A DNA stretch of 6,328 nucleotides from Pseudomonadota bacterium (GTDB lineage: Bacteria; Pseudomonadota; Gammaproteobacteria; Steroidobacterales; Steroidobacteraceae): positions 1-6,328 of the forward strand of contig QGUO01000219.1 of NCBI GenBank assembly GCA_003242495.1. The letters run 5' to 3'. Of the stretch, positions 1-5,773 are shown one piece after another. The translations under genes were made by a program, and so were the position numbers. The notes beneath the pieces were generated by a model. That model was given only the letters and a program-made list of their open reading frames with translations, searched no databases and had not been told where the DNA came from. How positions within the stretch are numbered: the first letter of the stretch is position 1; each line of letters begins with the position of its first letter.

Positions 1-5
1 GCGCC

Positions 6-23
6 AGTGTGCTGCGCTACACT
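6..23 (+). promoter_or_regulatory. Possible pyrD -10 element and short inverted repeat
   Basis: TACACT at 18-23 matches four of six positions of the sigma-70 -10 consensus and would place a transcript start near base 30, giving a leader of about 23 bases before pyrD. The matching -35 box would lie left of the window edge, so it cannot be tested. The same bases form the right arm of a small inverted repeat, AGTGT (6-10) and ACACT (19-23), with eight bases between. No known operator is recognised. This is a weak, partly visible element. Confidence 0.2.
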
Positions 24-52
24 AGCGGCTTCGAACGCAGCTGTCCGCCTCC

Positions 53-1012
53 ATGCTTCCAGACTCCCTCGCCATCGATTTCTGCGGCCTGAAGCTCGAC
101 TCGCCCATCGTGCTGCTGTCCGGCTGCGTGGGCTTCGGCGAGGAGTACACGCGTGTCGCGGGCTTCTCCAACCGTGACGTCGGCGCCATCGTGCTCAAGG
201 GCACGACGCGCGAGCCGCGGCTCGGCAACCCGCCGCATCGGATCTATGAGACCCCGATGGGGATGCTCAACGCCATCGGGCTGCAGAATCCCGGCGTCGA
301 GGCAGTGGTCACGCGCATCCTGCCCACCCTGGATTTCACGGAAACACGCTTCATCGCCAACGTGTGCGGCTCGACCATCGAGGACTACGTCGAGGTCACG
401 CGCCGCTTCGACGATTCGCCCATCGACGCGATCGAGATCAACATCTCCTGCCCGAACATCAAGGAAGGCGGCGTGCAGTTCGGCAACTACCCGGAGATGT
501 CGGCGCGCGTAGTGGCCGCCTGCCGGGCCGCGACCCGCAAGCCGCTGATCACCAAGCTCTCGCCCAACCAGACGGACATCCGGGAGAACGCCCGGCTGTG
601 CATCGAGGCGGGTACCGATGCGCTCGCCGTGATCAATACCGTGACCGGCATGGCCATCGACGTGAACACGCGCCAGCCGATCATCGGCAACGTCCAGGGC
701 GGACTGTCGGGCCCGGCCATCAAGCCCATCGCCCTGCTGAAGGTCCACCAGGTGTACGAAGTCGCCAGCCGGCACAAGGTACCCATCATCGGCCAGGGCG
801 GCATCTGCTCGGCGCAGGATGCGCTCGAGTTCCTCATCGCCGGCGCCACCGCGGTCGGCGTGGGCACGGCATTGTTCTACGACCCGCTCGTCTGCCCGAA
901 GATCAATGCCGGCATCGCCGAGTATCTCGAGCGGCACGGTTTCAAGTCGGTCGGCGAGCTCGTCGGCACCTCGAGCGCACACGGCCACCTGCAGCCCGCG
1001 CCCTGCGGCTGA
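53..1012 (+). CDS. pyrD: Dihydroorotate dehydrogenase, class 1B type (catalytic subunit)
   Basis: This FMN enzyme oxidises (S)-dihydroorotate to orotate, the fourth step of de novo pyrimidine synthesis, in the cytosol. The 319-residue protein is near the usual class 1 length (about 300-315) and lacks the membrane-targeting N-terminus of class 2 enzymes. Visible motifs are the FMN-loop SGCVGFGEEY (23-32), KGTT (49-52, with the conserved Lys49), NAIGLQNPG (73-81), NISCPN (130-135, with Cys133 as the catalytic base that defines class 1), KLSPN (168-172), INT (194-196), GGLSGPAIKP (216-225) and GQGGI (247-251). The pattern resembles Bacillus PyrDB, which works with the Fe-S/FAD subunit PyrK and NAD+. 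No pyrK is in view, and the downstream neighbour is convergent. There is no C-terminal ferredoxin domain, which argues against dihydropyrimidine dehydrogenase PreA. An in-frame TAG at 23-25 and the absence of other ATG or GTG codons fix the start at 53, although no Shine-Dalgarno sequence precedes it. Class 1 is sure; the 1B assignment and electron acceptor are inferred. Confidence 0.93.
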   Translation: MLPDSLAIDFCGLKLDSPIVLLSGCVGFGEEYTRVAGFSNRDVGAIVLKGTTREPRLGNPPHRIYETPMGMLNAIGLQNPGVEAVVTRILPTLDFTETRFIANVCGSTIEDYVEVTRRFDDSPIDAIEINISCPNIKEGGVQFGNYPEMSARVVAACRAATRKPLITKLSPNQTDIRENARLCIEAGTDALAVINTVTGMAIDVNTRQPIIGNVQGGLSGPAIKPIALLKVHQVYEVASRHKVPIIGQGGICSAQDALEFLIAGATAVGVGTALFYDPLVCPKINAGIAEYLERHGFKSVGELVGTSSAHGHLQPAPCG

Positions 1013-1056
1013 CCGGCGACATGAGCGTGGGCGGCGTCTGAAGCGACCTGCGCGGC

Positions 1057-1073
1057 CGGCCCGCTCCGGGCCG
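1057..1073. terminator. GC-rich hairpin in the convergent pyrD/lpoP gap
   Basis: Between the two convergent stop codons (1013-1140, 128 bases, no gene seen) there is a perfect 7-bp stem, CGGCCCG/CGGGCCG, with a three-base loop. No T tract follows on either strand, so it is not a textbook intrinsic terminator. It could act as a 3'-end stabiliser or a bidirectional stop aided by Rho. Two further structures share the gap: a 9-base direct repeat GCTCGGCCC at 1081-1089 and 1099-1107, and an inverted repeat GACGG-TT-CCGTC at 1129-1140 directly beside the lpoP stop. Function is inferred from position only. Confidence 0.3.
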
Positions 1074-1140
1074 CCCCGTCGCTCGGCCCAGTGCCCTGGC
1101 TCGGCCCGGTAAGCCCCGATCCGGTCCTGACGGTTCCGTC

Positions 1141-1656
1141 CTAGCGCAGTCCCTGGGCGCGTGTTTCGGCCTCGCGGGCCTCGAGGTTCATGCCGCGGGC
1201 GCGGTAGGACTCCGCCAGCAGTTGCAGCGCCGCAGCCTGGGTGCGCGGCGCATTGACGGACAACGCCAGCGCGCGGCGTGCCATGTTTTCGGCCTGCACG
1301 TAGTTGCCCTCGGCTTGGCGCACCTTGCCGAGCTCGATCCACAGCAGCGGGTTGTCGGGCTCGATGCGCAGGGCGCGCTCGATCGACGAGGAGGCGATGG
1401 CATGATTGCCCGTGGCGAGCTGGGCCTGTGCCTGGCTCACCAGCGCCCGCGAGGCGGCACCGAGCTCGGGCTCGCGCGACGTGGGCGGCAGCGGCTGTGC
1501 CTCGCCGACCTCGGGCGGCGGCGCGACGGGCTGGGTCTCGACCTGCGGCGGCGTGGGCGCGGGCGGCGGCGGCACGGGTGTCGGATACGGCGCCGGCGCC
1601 GCGCAGGCGCTCAGCAGAGCAGCCACGATCACCAGGGATAAAGCTGTCACGCGCAT
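1141..1656 (-). CDS. lpoP: TPR outer-membrane lipoprotein, probable PBP1b activator (LpoP-like)
   Basis: This is a 171-residue lipoprotein. Residues 1-17 form a signal peptide with a short Arg-containing head, a hydrophobic core (about 4-15) and the lipobox LSAC, so Cys18 would be lipidated. Ala at +2 fits outer-membrane sorting. Residues 20-58 are a Pro-rich, probably disordered tether. About 67-168 is helical with TPR-like repeats (roughly 67-100, 103-134 and 138-168). In Pseudomonas aeruginosa the lipoprotein LpoP, also with TPRs, is encoded beside ponB and activates PBP1b from the outer membrane. The same order and architecture here support that role by inference. The chosen start has a GGAG Shine-Dalgarno (complement 1664-1667) seven bases upstream and gives a normal signal peptide. 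An in-frame ATG at 1704 would add 16 residues and overlap the mrcB stop as TAATG; it cannot be excluded. TPR lipoproteins of this size can also be labelled PilW-like, but no pilus genes are near. Confidence 0.82.
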   Translation of the reverse strand: MRVTALSLVIVAALLSACAAPAPYPTPVPPPPAPTPPQVETQPVAPPPEVGEAQPLPPTSREPELGAASRALVSQAQAQLATGNHAIASSSIERALRIEPDNPLLWIELGKVRQAEGNYVQAENMARRALALSVNAPRTQAAALQLLAESYRARGMNLEAREAETRAQGLR

Positions 1657-1663
1657 CGCTGTG

Positions 1664-1667
1664 CTCC
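1664..1667 (-). promoter_or_regulatory. Ribosome binding site deciding the lpoP start
   Basis: GGAG on the minus strand lies seven bases before the ATG at 1656. It is the best Shine-Dalgarno in the mrcB-lpoP junction and favours the 171-residue form over the start at 1704. It directly follows the intercistronic hairpin at 1673-1690 and sits in the self-complementary context CTCCCGGAG, so it may be partly occluded. Confidence 0.6.
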
Positions 1668-1672
1668 GGGAG

Positions 1673-1690
1673 GGCGCCGCGGGCGGCGCC
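1673..1690 (-). other. Intercistronic hairpin between mrcB and lpoP
   Basis: Two GGCGCC hexamers (1673-1678 and 1685-1690) flank a six-base loop and form a 6-bp GC stem in the 47 bases between the mrcB stop and the preferred lpoP start. There is no T tract, so termination is unlikely. A hairpin here could affect how much lpoP is translated or protect mRNA ends. This is visible as sequence symmetry only, and the region is so GC-rich that chance is possible. Confidence 0.3.
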
Positions 1691-1703
1691 AGGGTGTCGT
1701 TCA

Positions 1704-4025
1704 TTATCGTCCGCCCGTCAGGCGCTGCCAAAAGCTGCGCGTGCGCTCGCCGAGGGTGTCGAGGAAGCCTCCCTCGCAGCCGGGCTTCACCGGTATCCGG
1801 GTGCCCTCGCGCACCGCGATCTGCACCAGGTCCTCGCCGCAGCCGGGCCGGGCGGCGAAGCCGGTCTCGTACTCGATCCACTCCTCCACCAGCCCCTCGG
1901 GCATGGGCGCGCTCCAGGGCAACATGGCGATCGAGCCCATCAACCGCCCCCAGACCGCCAGCGCGCCGGTCGAGCCGGTCAGACCCGTCGGGCTGTTGTC
2001 GTCGTAGCCGACCCAGGCGACCGCGAGATGGCTGCCGGAGAAGCCCGCGAACCAGCTGTCGCGATAATCCGACGAGGTGCCGCTCTTGCCGGCCACCACC
2101 ATCCCGGGGGGCAGGTATGCCCGGGCGCCGCGCCCGGTGCCACGCTCCATCGTGTGCACCAGCATGCGATTGACCTGGTAGATGGCCCGCGGATCGGCCA
2201 CCGGGGTGACTTCCAGCGCGAAGGACTTCAGCGGCTTGCCCTCGGCGTCGAGCACCGCGCGCACTGCGCGCAGCGGCGTGCTGAAGCCGCCGTTCGCGAA
2301 GCCGTTGTACAGCTGCGCCACCTCCAGCGGCGAGACATGCACCGCGCCGAGCAACACGGAAGGCAGCCGCGGCGGCTCCTCGGCCAGGCCGAGCTTACGG
2401 AACTCGCGCGTCACGACCGGCAGGCCGACCTCCAGGCCGAGCCGCGCGGTGGCCACGTTGAACGATTGCGCCAGCGCGCGCACCAGCGGCACCGGGCCGT
2501 AGAACTCCCGCGAGATGTTCTGCGGCGCCCAGATGCGGCCATCGTCCAGCTTCACCTCGAGCGGCGCATCGTCGACGATGGATGCCGCGTGCCAGCGGCC
2601 GGATTCGATGGCCGCCAGGTACACCACCGGCTTGACCAGCGAGCCGATGGAGCGGCGCGCGTCGAGCGCGCGATTGAAGCCGTCGAAGCTCGACTGCCGC
2701 CCGCCCACCAACGCGATCACTTCGCCGTTCTGCGGCGAGGTCACCACCACCACGCCCTCGAGTTTCTTGTCCGGCTGCTTGCGGGTCTGGTCGAGACGCT
2801 CGAGCTCCTCGGCCAGGATGTTCTCGGCGCGCAGCTGCACGCGCGGATCGAGCGTCGAGAAAATCCGCAGACCGGCCTCGGTCAAATCCTCGTCGCGGTA
2901 GTCGCGACGCAAGGTGCGTCGCACCAGGTCGAGGAATGCCGGGTAGTAGCCCGAGGCGCGGCCCGCGTCGCCGACCACGCCGAGCGGCCGGGCGGCGGCA
3001 CGCTCGGCCGCCTCGGGCTCGATCACGCCGAAGCTCGCCATCAGCTCGAGCACCATGTCACGGCGCGCGCGCGCACGCTGCGGATGGCGCCGCGGATCGT
3101 AATAGGACGGGCCACGCACCACCGCCACGAGCAGCGCGATCTCGTGCAGCTGCAGCTCCGCCAGCGGCTTGCCGAAATAGAACTGGCTGGCGAGCCCGAA
3201 ACCGTGAATCGCGCGCCGGCCGTCCTGGCCGAGATAGATCTCGTTGATGTACGCGTTCATCAGGTCGTCCTTGTCGAAGTGCACCTCGAGCAGCATGGCC
3301 ATCAGCGCCTCTTCGATCTTGCGACCGAAGGTCCGACGGTTGTCGAGGAAATAGCTTTTCACCAGCTGCTGCGTAAGGGTCGAGCCGCCCTGCTCGATCT
3401 GTCCGGCACGCAGGTTCACCCATGCGGCTCGCAGGATCGCGGCCGGGTCGATGCCATGGTGACTGTCGAACTTGCGGTCCTCGACCACCTTGAGCGCCGC
3501 CGGCAACAGCGGGGGCACTTCGGCCGGCGTGACGACCACGCGGTCCTCGCCATGGATGGGGAAGATGCTGCCGATGAGCAGCGGATCGAGCCGGAAGATG
3601 GGCACGTCCTCGCCGCGCTCGTTGCGCAGGTCGGCGATGGTCGGGCCGGCGGTCGTCACCGCGATGCGTTGGGGCTCCTGCAACGCGTCCCAGAACCGAA
3701 ACCGCCGGTTGACGAACTCGATGCGCTGGCCGTTGCGCCGGTAACTGCCCGGCTCGCGCGGGTCGTCCACGGCCTGATAGCCCAGGCGTCGCAGCTCCTG
3801 CTCGAGCCCGTCCGCGCTCAGCGTCAGCCCTGCATAGAGCTCCAGGGGCTCGGCGTACACCTGGGCGGGAAGCGTCCAGCGCCGCCCTTCGAACTGCTGG
3901 GTGATGATGCGATCGAGATGGAGGATCCAGCCGAGCAGAGCGATGACGCCGATGCCGGCCACGAGGAGCGCGCTCAGGGCGACTTGCTTGCCGTATTTGC
4001 GGATCAGCGACTTGGATCTGGCCAT
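1704..4025 (-). CDS. mrcB: Bifunctional peptidoglycan glycosyltransferase/transpeptidase PBP1b
   Basis: This class A penicillin-binding protein (773 residues) polymerises lipid II into glycan strands and cross-links the peptides at the outer face of the inner membrane. Order of parts: a short basic cytosolic head; a membrane helix about 14-36; a UB2H-like domain about 45-135; a GT51 glycosyltransferase with EDRKF (catalytic Glu182), GGSTLTQQLVK (213-223), RKIEEA (235-240, with Glu239 aligning with the second E. coli acidic residue) and NEIYLGQ (261-267); and a transpeptidase with SLVK (nucleophile Ser462), SFN (521-523) and KSGT (647-650). The last motif has Ser where E. coli PBP1b has Thr, a variant common in other PBPs. 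Cys729 and Cys750 near the C-terminus may form a disulfide. The length is close to P. aeruginosa PonB (about 774). The start at 4025 is supported by that length and a sharp fall in third-position GC upstream, although it lacks a Shine-Dalgarno. An in-frame ATG at 4166 would add 47 residues. The gene is followed closely by its likely activator gene lpoP. Confidence 0.96.
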   Translation of the reverse strand: MARSKSLIRKYGKQVALSALLVAGIGVIALLGWILHLDRIITQQFEGRRWTLPAQVYAEPLELYAGLTLSADGLEQELRRLGYQAVDDPREPGSYRRNGQRIEFVNRRFRFWDALQEPQRIAVTTAGPTIADLRNERGEDVPIFRLDPLLIGSIFPIHGEDRVVVTPAEVPPLLPAALKVVEDRKFDSHHGIDPAAILRAAWVNLRAGQIEQGGSTLTQQLVKSYFLDNRRTFGRKIEEALMAMLLEVHFDKDDLMNAYINEIYLGQDGRRAIHGFGLASQFYFGKPLAELQLHEIALLVAVVRGPSYYDPRRHPQRARARRDMVLELMASFGVIEPEAAERAAARPLGVVGDAGRASGYYPAFLDLVRRTLRRDYRDEDLTEAGLRIFSTLDPRVQLRAENILAEELERLDQTRKQPDKKLEGVVVVTSPQNGEVIALVGGRQSSFDGFNRALDARRSIGSLVKPVVYLAAIESGRWHAASIVDDAPLEVKLDDGRIWAPQNISREFYGPVPLVRALAQSFNVATARLGLEVGLPVVTREFRKLGLAEEPPRLPSVLLGAVHVSPLEVAQLYNGFANGGFSTPLRAVRAVLDAEGKPLKSFALEVTPVADPRAIYQVNRMLVHTMERGTGRGARAYLPPGMVVAGKSGTSSDYRDSWFAGFSGSHLAVAWVGYDDNSPTGLTGSTGALAVWGRLMGSIAMLPWSAPMPEGLVEEWIEYETGFAARPGCGEDLVQIAVREGTRIPVKPGCEGGFLDTLGERTRSFWQRLTGGR

Positions 4026-4052
4026 TGAGCGAGGAGACGCGGGCAGTTCAGG

Positions 4053-4086
4053 ACATGTGCCGCCCCGGGCGGCCTGGCTGCCATGT
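4053..4086 (-). promoter_or_regulatory. Structured segment of the mrcB leader
   Basis: Upstream of the mrcB start, an outer stem ACATG/CATGT (4053-4057 with 4082-4086) encloses an inner hairpin GCCGCC/GGCGGC (4059-4064 with 4068-4073, three-base loop) and an eight-base unpaired side (4074-4081). If transcription starts at the candidate promoter nearby, this falls in the mRNA leader 28-61 bases before the start codon. It matches no riboswitch I recognise. Function is unknown. Confidence 0.25.
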
Positions 4087-4128
4087 GAGACTGCGCGCCG
4101 GACGGAAGATTCAGCGCGATGTGCCGGG

Positions 4129-4157
4129 ATTTTCGCGGTCGGACGCCGCCCTGGCAA
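4129..4157 (-). promoter_or_regulatory. Candidate sigma-70 promoter for mrcB-lpoP
   Basis: On the minus strand, TTGCCA (complement 4152-4157, five of six matches to TTGACA) is followed after 17 bases by GAAAAT (complement 4129-4134, four of six matches to TATAAT). The start of transcription would be near 4122, leaving a leader of roughly 95 bases before mrcB. This run of A residues is the most AT-rich spot in the trkH-mrcB gap. If correct, it separates mrcB-lpoP from trkA-trkH transcription and excludes the upstream ATG at 4166 from this transcript. Confidence 0.4.
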
Positions 4158-4168
4158 GCGACTCATCC

Positions 4169-4203
4169 TGGCGACACGCCATCGCGCGGCGCCGACGGCG
4201 CCG
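4169..4203 (-). terminator. Paired hairpins after trkH
   Basis: Downstream of the trkH stop lie two hairpins in a row: CGGCGCC/GGCGCCG with a three-base loop (4187-4203, 7 bp) and TGGCG/CGCCA with a three-base loop (4169-4181, 5 bp). They start about 24 bases after the stop codon, where a 3' end would be expected, but no T tract follows either one. They could slow polymerase or stabilise the trkH mRNA end. Whether transcription really stops before the mrcB promoter is not shown by sequence. Confidence 0.3.
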
Positions 4204-4226
4204 GGCCTGGCTGCAGCCCCCCGTCG

Positions 4227-5681
4227 TCAGCGGCGCCAGAAGGTCGGCGTGATCAGCACCAGCAGGGTGAAGATCTCCAGTCGGCCGAGGAACATGGCGA
4301 CGATGCAGACCCACTTGGCGAAATCGTTGAGCTGCGCATAGTTGTCCGCCACGCCGCCGAGCCCGGGGCCGAGATTGTTGAGGGTGGCCGCCACCGCCGA
4401 GAACGCCGTCACCTGGTCCACGCCGCTTCCCATGATGAGCAGCATCATCAGGGCGAAGAGCACCACGTAGACCGAGAAGAAGCCCCACACGGCGTCCACC
4501 ACGCGCAGCGGCATCGGCTTGTCGCCGAGCTTCACGGGGATTTCCGCGCTCGGATGGATCAGCCGGCGGATCTCGCGCATGCCCTGCTTGTAGAGCAGCA
4601 GCCAGCGCACCACTTTCATGCCGCCGGCCGTCGAGTTGGCGCAGCCGCCGACGAACGCGGCGAACAGCAGCAGCACCGGCAGCAACCCCGGCCAGGATGC
4701 GAAATCGGCGGTGGTGTAGCCGGTGGTGGTGTGCGTCGAGACTGCCTGGAACAGCCCGTCCACCACCGCCTCGTACCAGTGCGGGTAATGACCGCTCGCG
4801 ATCAGGTAGAACCAGGTGACGGCGACCACGCCGCACAGCGTGGCGACGAAGGCGCGGAACTCCGCATCCGCCAGGTAGGCGCGCAGCGAGAGCCGGCGCC
4901 AGGCGGCGAAGTGCAGGGCGAAGTTCACGGCGCCGATGAACATGAACACCGTGGCCACCGCCTCGATGGCACGGTTCTCGAAATACCCGATGCTGCCATC
5001 GTGGGTGGAGAACCCGGCGGTGGACACCGTGCTGAAGCTGTGCGCGAGCGCATCGAAGGGCGACATGCCGGCCAGCCAGTACGCCAGGGCGCAGGCCGCG
5101 GTGACCGCCAGGTAGATGGCCCACAGGGCCTTGGCGGTCTGGGTGATGCGCGGGGTGATCTTGTTCGATTCCTTGGAAGGGCCGGGCGTTTCGGCGCGAT
5201 AGAGCTGCATGCCGCCGACGCCCAGCATCGGCAACAGGGCCACCGCGAGCACCACGATGCCGATGCCGCCCAGCCATTGGATCTGTTGACGGTAGTAGAG
5301 CACCGACGGCGGCAGCTCCTGCAGCCCGGTGAGCACGCTCGCGCCCGTGGTGGTGAAGCCGGAGACCGACTCGAAGATCGCGTCGGTCACGCTCACGGCG
5401 GGCCGCTGGGCGATGAACAGCGGCGTCGCGCCGGCGAAGCTGAGCACCACCCAGAACAGCGCCACCACCAGGAAGCCGTCGCGCAGGCGCAGCTCGCGTC
5501 GATTGTTGCGCACCGGCGCCCATACCGCCGCGCCCGCCGCGAGCAGCAGCCCCAGCGCGCCGAGGAACACCGGCGCCTGGCCGTCGGCGAGGAGCAGCGA
5601 CACCACGCCGGGCGGCACCATCGACAGGCTGAACATCATCAGCAGGATGCCGAGGATGCGCTGCACCGCGCCCCAGTTCAT
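4227..5681 (-). CDS. trkH: Trk potassium uptake system membrane subunit TrkH
   Basis: TrkH is the inner-membrane pore of the Trk potassium uptake system and works with the cytosolic regulator TrkA. The 484-residue length equals that of E. coli TrkH to within one or two residues, and similarity runs end to end. The four pore-loop repeats typical of the superfamily are visible: TTTGAS (110-115, Gly113), STAGFST (220-226, Gly223), TTTGYTT (318-324, Gly321) and TLNNLGPGLG (433-442, Gly438). The motif GGCANSTAGGMKVVR (345-359) marks the intramembrane gating loop region, and GRLEIFTLL (466-474) lies in the last helix, ending in TPTFWRR as in enterobacterial proteins. The ATG at 5681 matches the family N-terminus (MNWGAVQRILG). 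It overlaps the stop of a 31-codon ORF as ATGA and has only a weak GGA about nine bases upstream, so translation may depend on coupling. A TTG-initiated 17-residue extension from 5732 is possible but unlikely. Confidence 0.97.
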   Translation of the reverse strand: MNWGAVQRILGILLMMFSLSMVPPGVVSLLLADGQAPVFLGALGLLLAAGAAVWAPVRNNRRELRLRDGFLVVALFWVVLSFAGATPLFIAQRPAVSVTDAIFESVSGFTTTGASVLTGLQELPPSVLYYRQQIQWLGGIGIVVLAVALLPMLGVGGMQLYRAETPGPSKESNKITPRITQTAKALWAIYLAVTAACALAYWLAGMSPFDALAHSFSTVSTAGFSTHDGSIGYFENRAIEAVATVFMFIGAVNFALHFAAWRRLSLRAYLADAEFRAFVATLCGVVAVTWFYLIASGHYPHWYEAVVDGLFQAVSTHTTTGYTTADFASWPGLLPVLLLFAAFVGGCANSTAGGMKVVRWLLLYKQGMREIRRLIHPSAEIPVKLGDKPMPLRVVDAVWGFFSVYVVLFALMMLLIMGSGVDQVTAFSAVAATLNNLGPGLGGVADNYAQLNDFAKWVCIVAMFLGRLEIFTLLVLITPTFWRR

Positions 5682-5773
5682 CGGGCGATTCCGTGTCGCA
5701 GCGCAGGTCGCCGGCACGCCCCGTCCGCGCAACGGCGCACCGATGGGTCATGGCGCGGCGTGGCCGCGCTCAT
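5678..5773 (-). CDS. Possible 31-residue small ORF coupling trkA to trkH
   Basis: A 31-codon ORF exactly spans the trkA-trkH junction. Its ATG overlaps the trkA TGA as ATGA (5770-5773) and its own TGA overlaps the trkH ATG in the same way (5678-5681). A strong GGAGG (complement 5779-5783) sits five bases before its start. The peptide begins MSAATPRHD and is rich in Arg (seven) with two Cys and two His. It has no hydrophobic segment, so it is not a TrkF- or KdpF-like membrane peptide, and I recognise no family. Third-position GC is about 74 percent (23 of 31), against essentially all of the first 30 codons of trkH, and the rare Arg codon CGA occurs three times. This counts against long-term coding constraint. 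It could act by carrying ribosomes from trkA to the weak trkH start. Chance cannot be ruled out. Confidence 0.4.
   Translation of the reverse strand: MSAATPRHDPSVRRCADGACRRPALRHGIAR

Noticed and set aside
1081..1107. The 9-base direct repeat GCTCGGCCC in the pyrD/lpoP gap.
   Set aside because: Only two copies, in very GC-rich non-coding sequence. Not a CRISPR, attachment site or iteron array.
17..1342. A minus-strand open frame of 441 codons across pyrD and the end of lpoP.
   Set aside because: It crosses two real genes and the gap between them, has no recognisable motif and is compositionally a shadow of pyrD.
2076..2087. KSGT instead of KTGT in the transpeptidase KTG box of PBP1b.
   Set aside because: Ser at this position occurs in functional penicillin-binding proteins, so it is a normal variant and not evidence of inactivity or resistance.
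1278..4028. A plus-strand open frame of over 900 codons running antisense through mrcB.
   Set aside because: It mirrors a clearly real gene in a GC-rich genome, where third-position GC removes stops from one antisense frame. Its translation is low-complexity, rich in Arg, His, Ala and Gly, with no recognisable domain.
4111..5751. A second minus-strand frame of 546 codons overlapping trkH in another register.
   Set aside because: TrkH similarity is continuous in its own frame; this one is Arg/Ala/Gly-rich and shows no domain.
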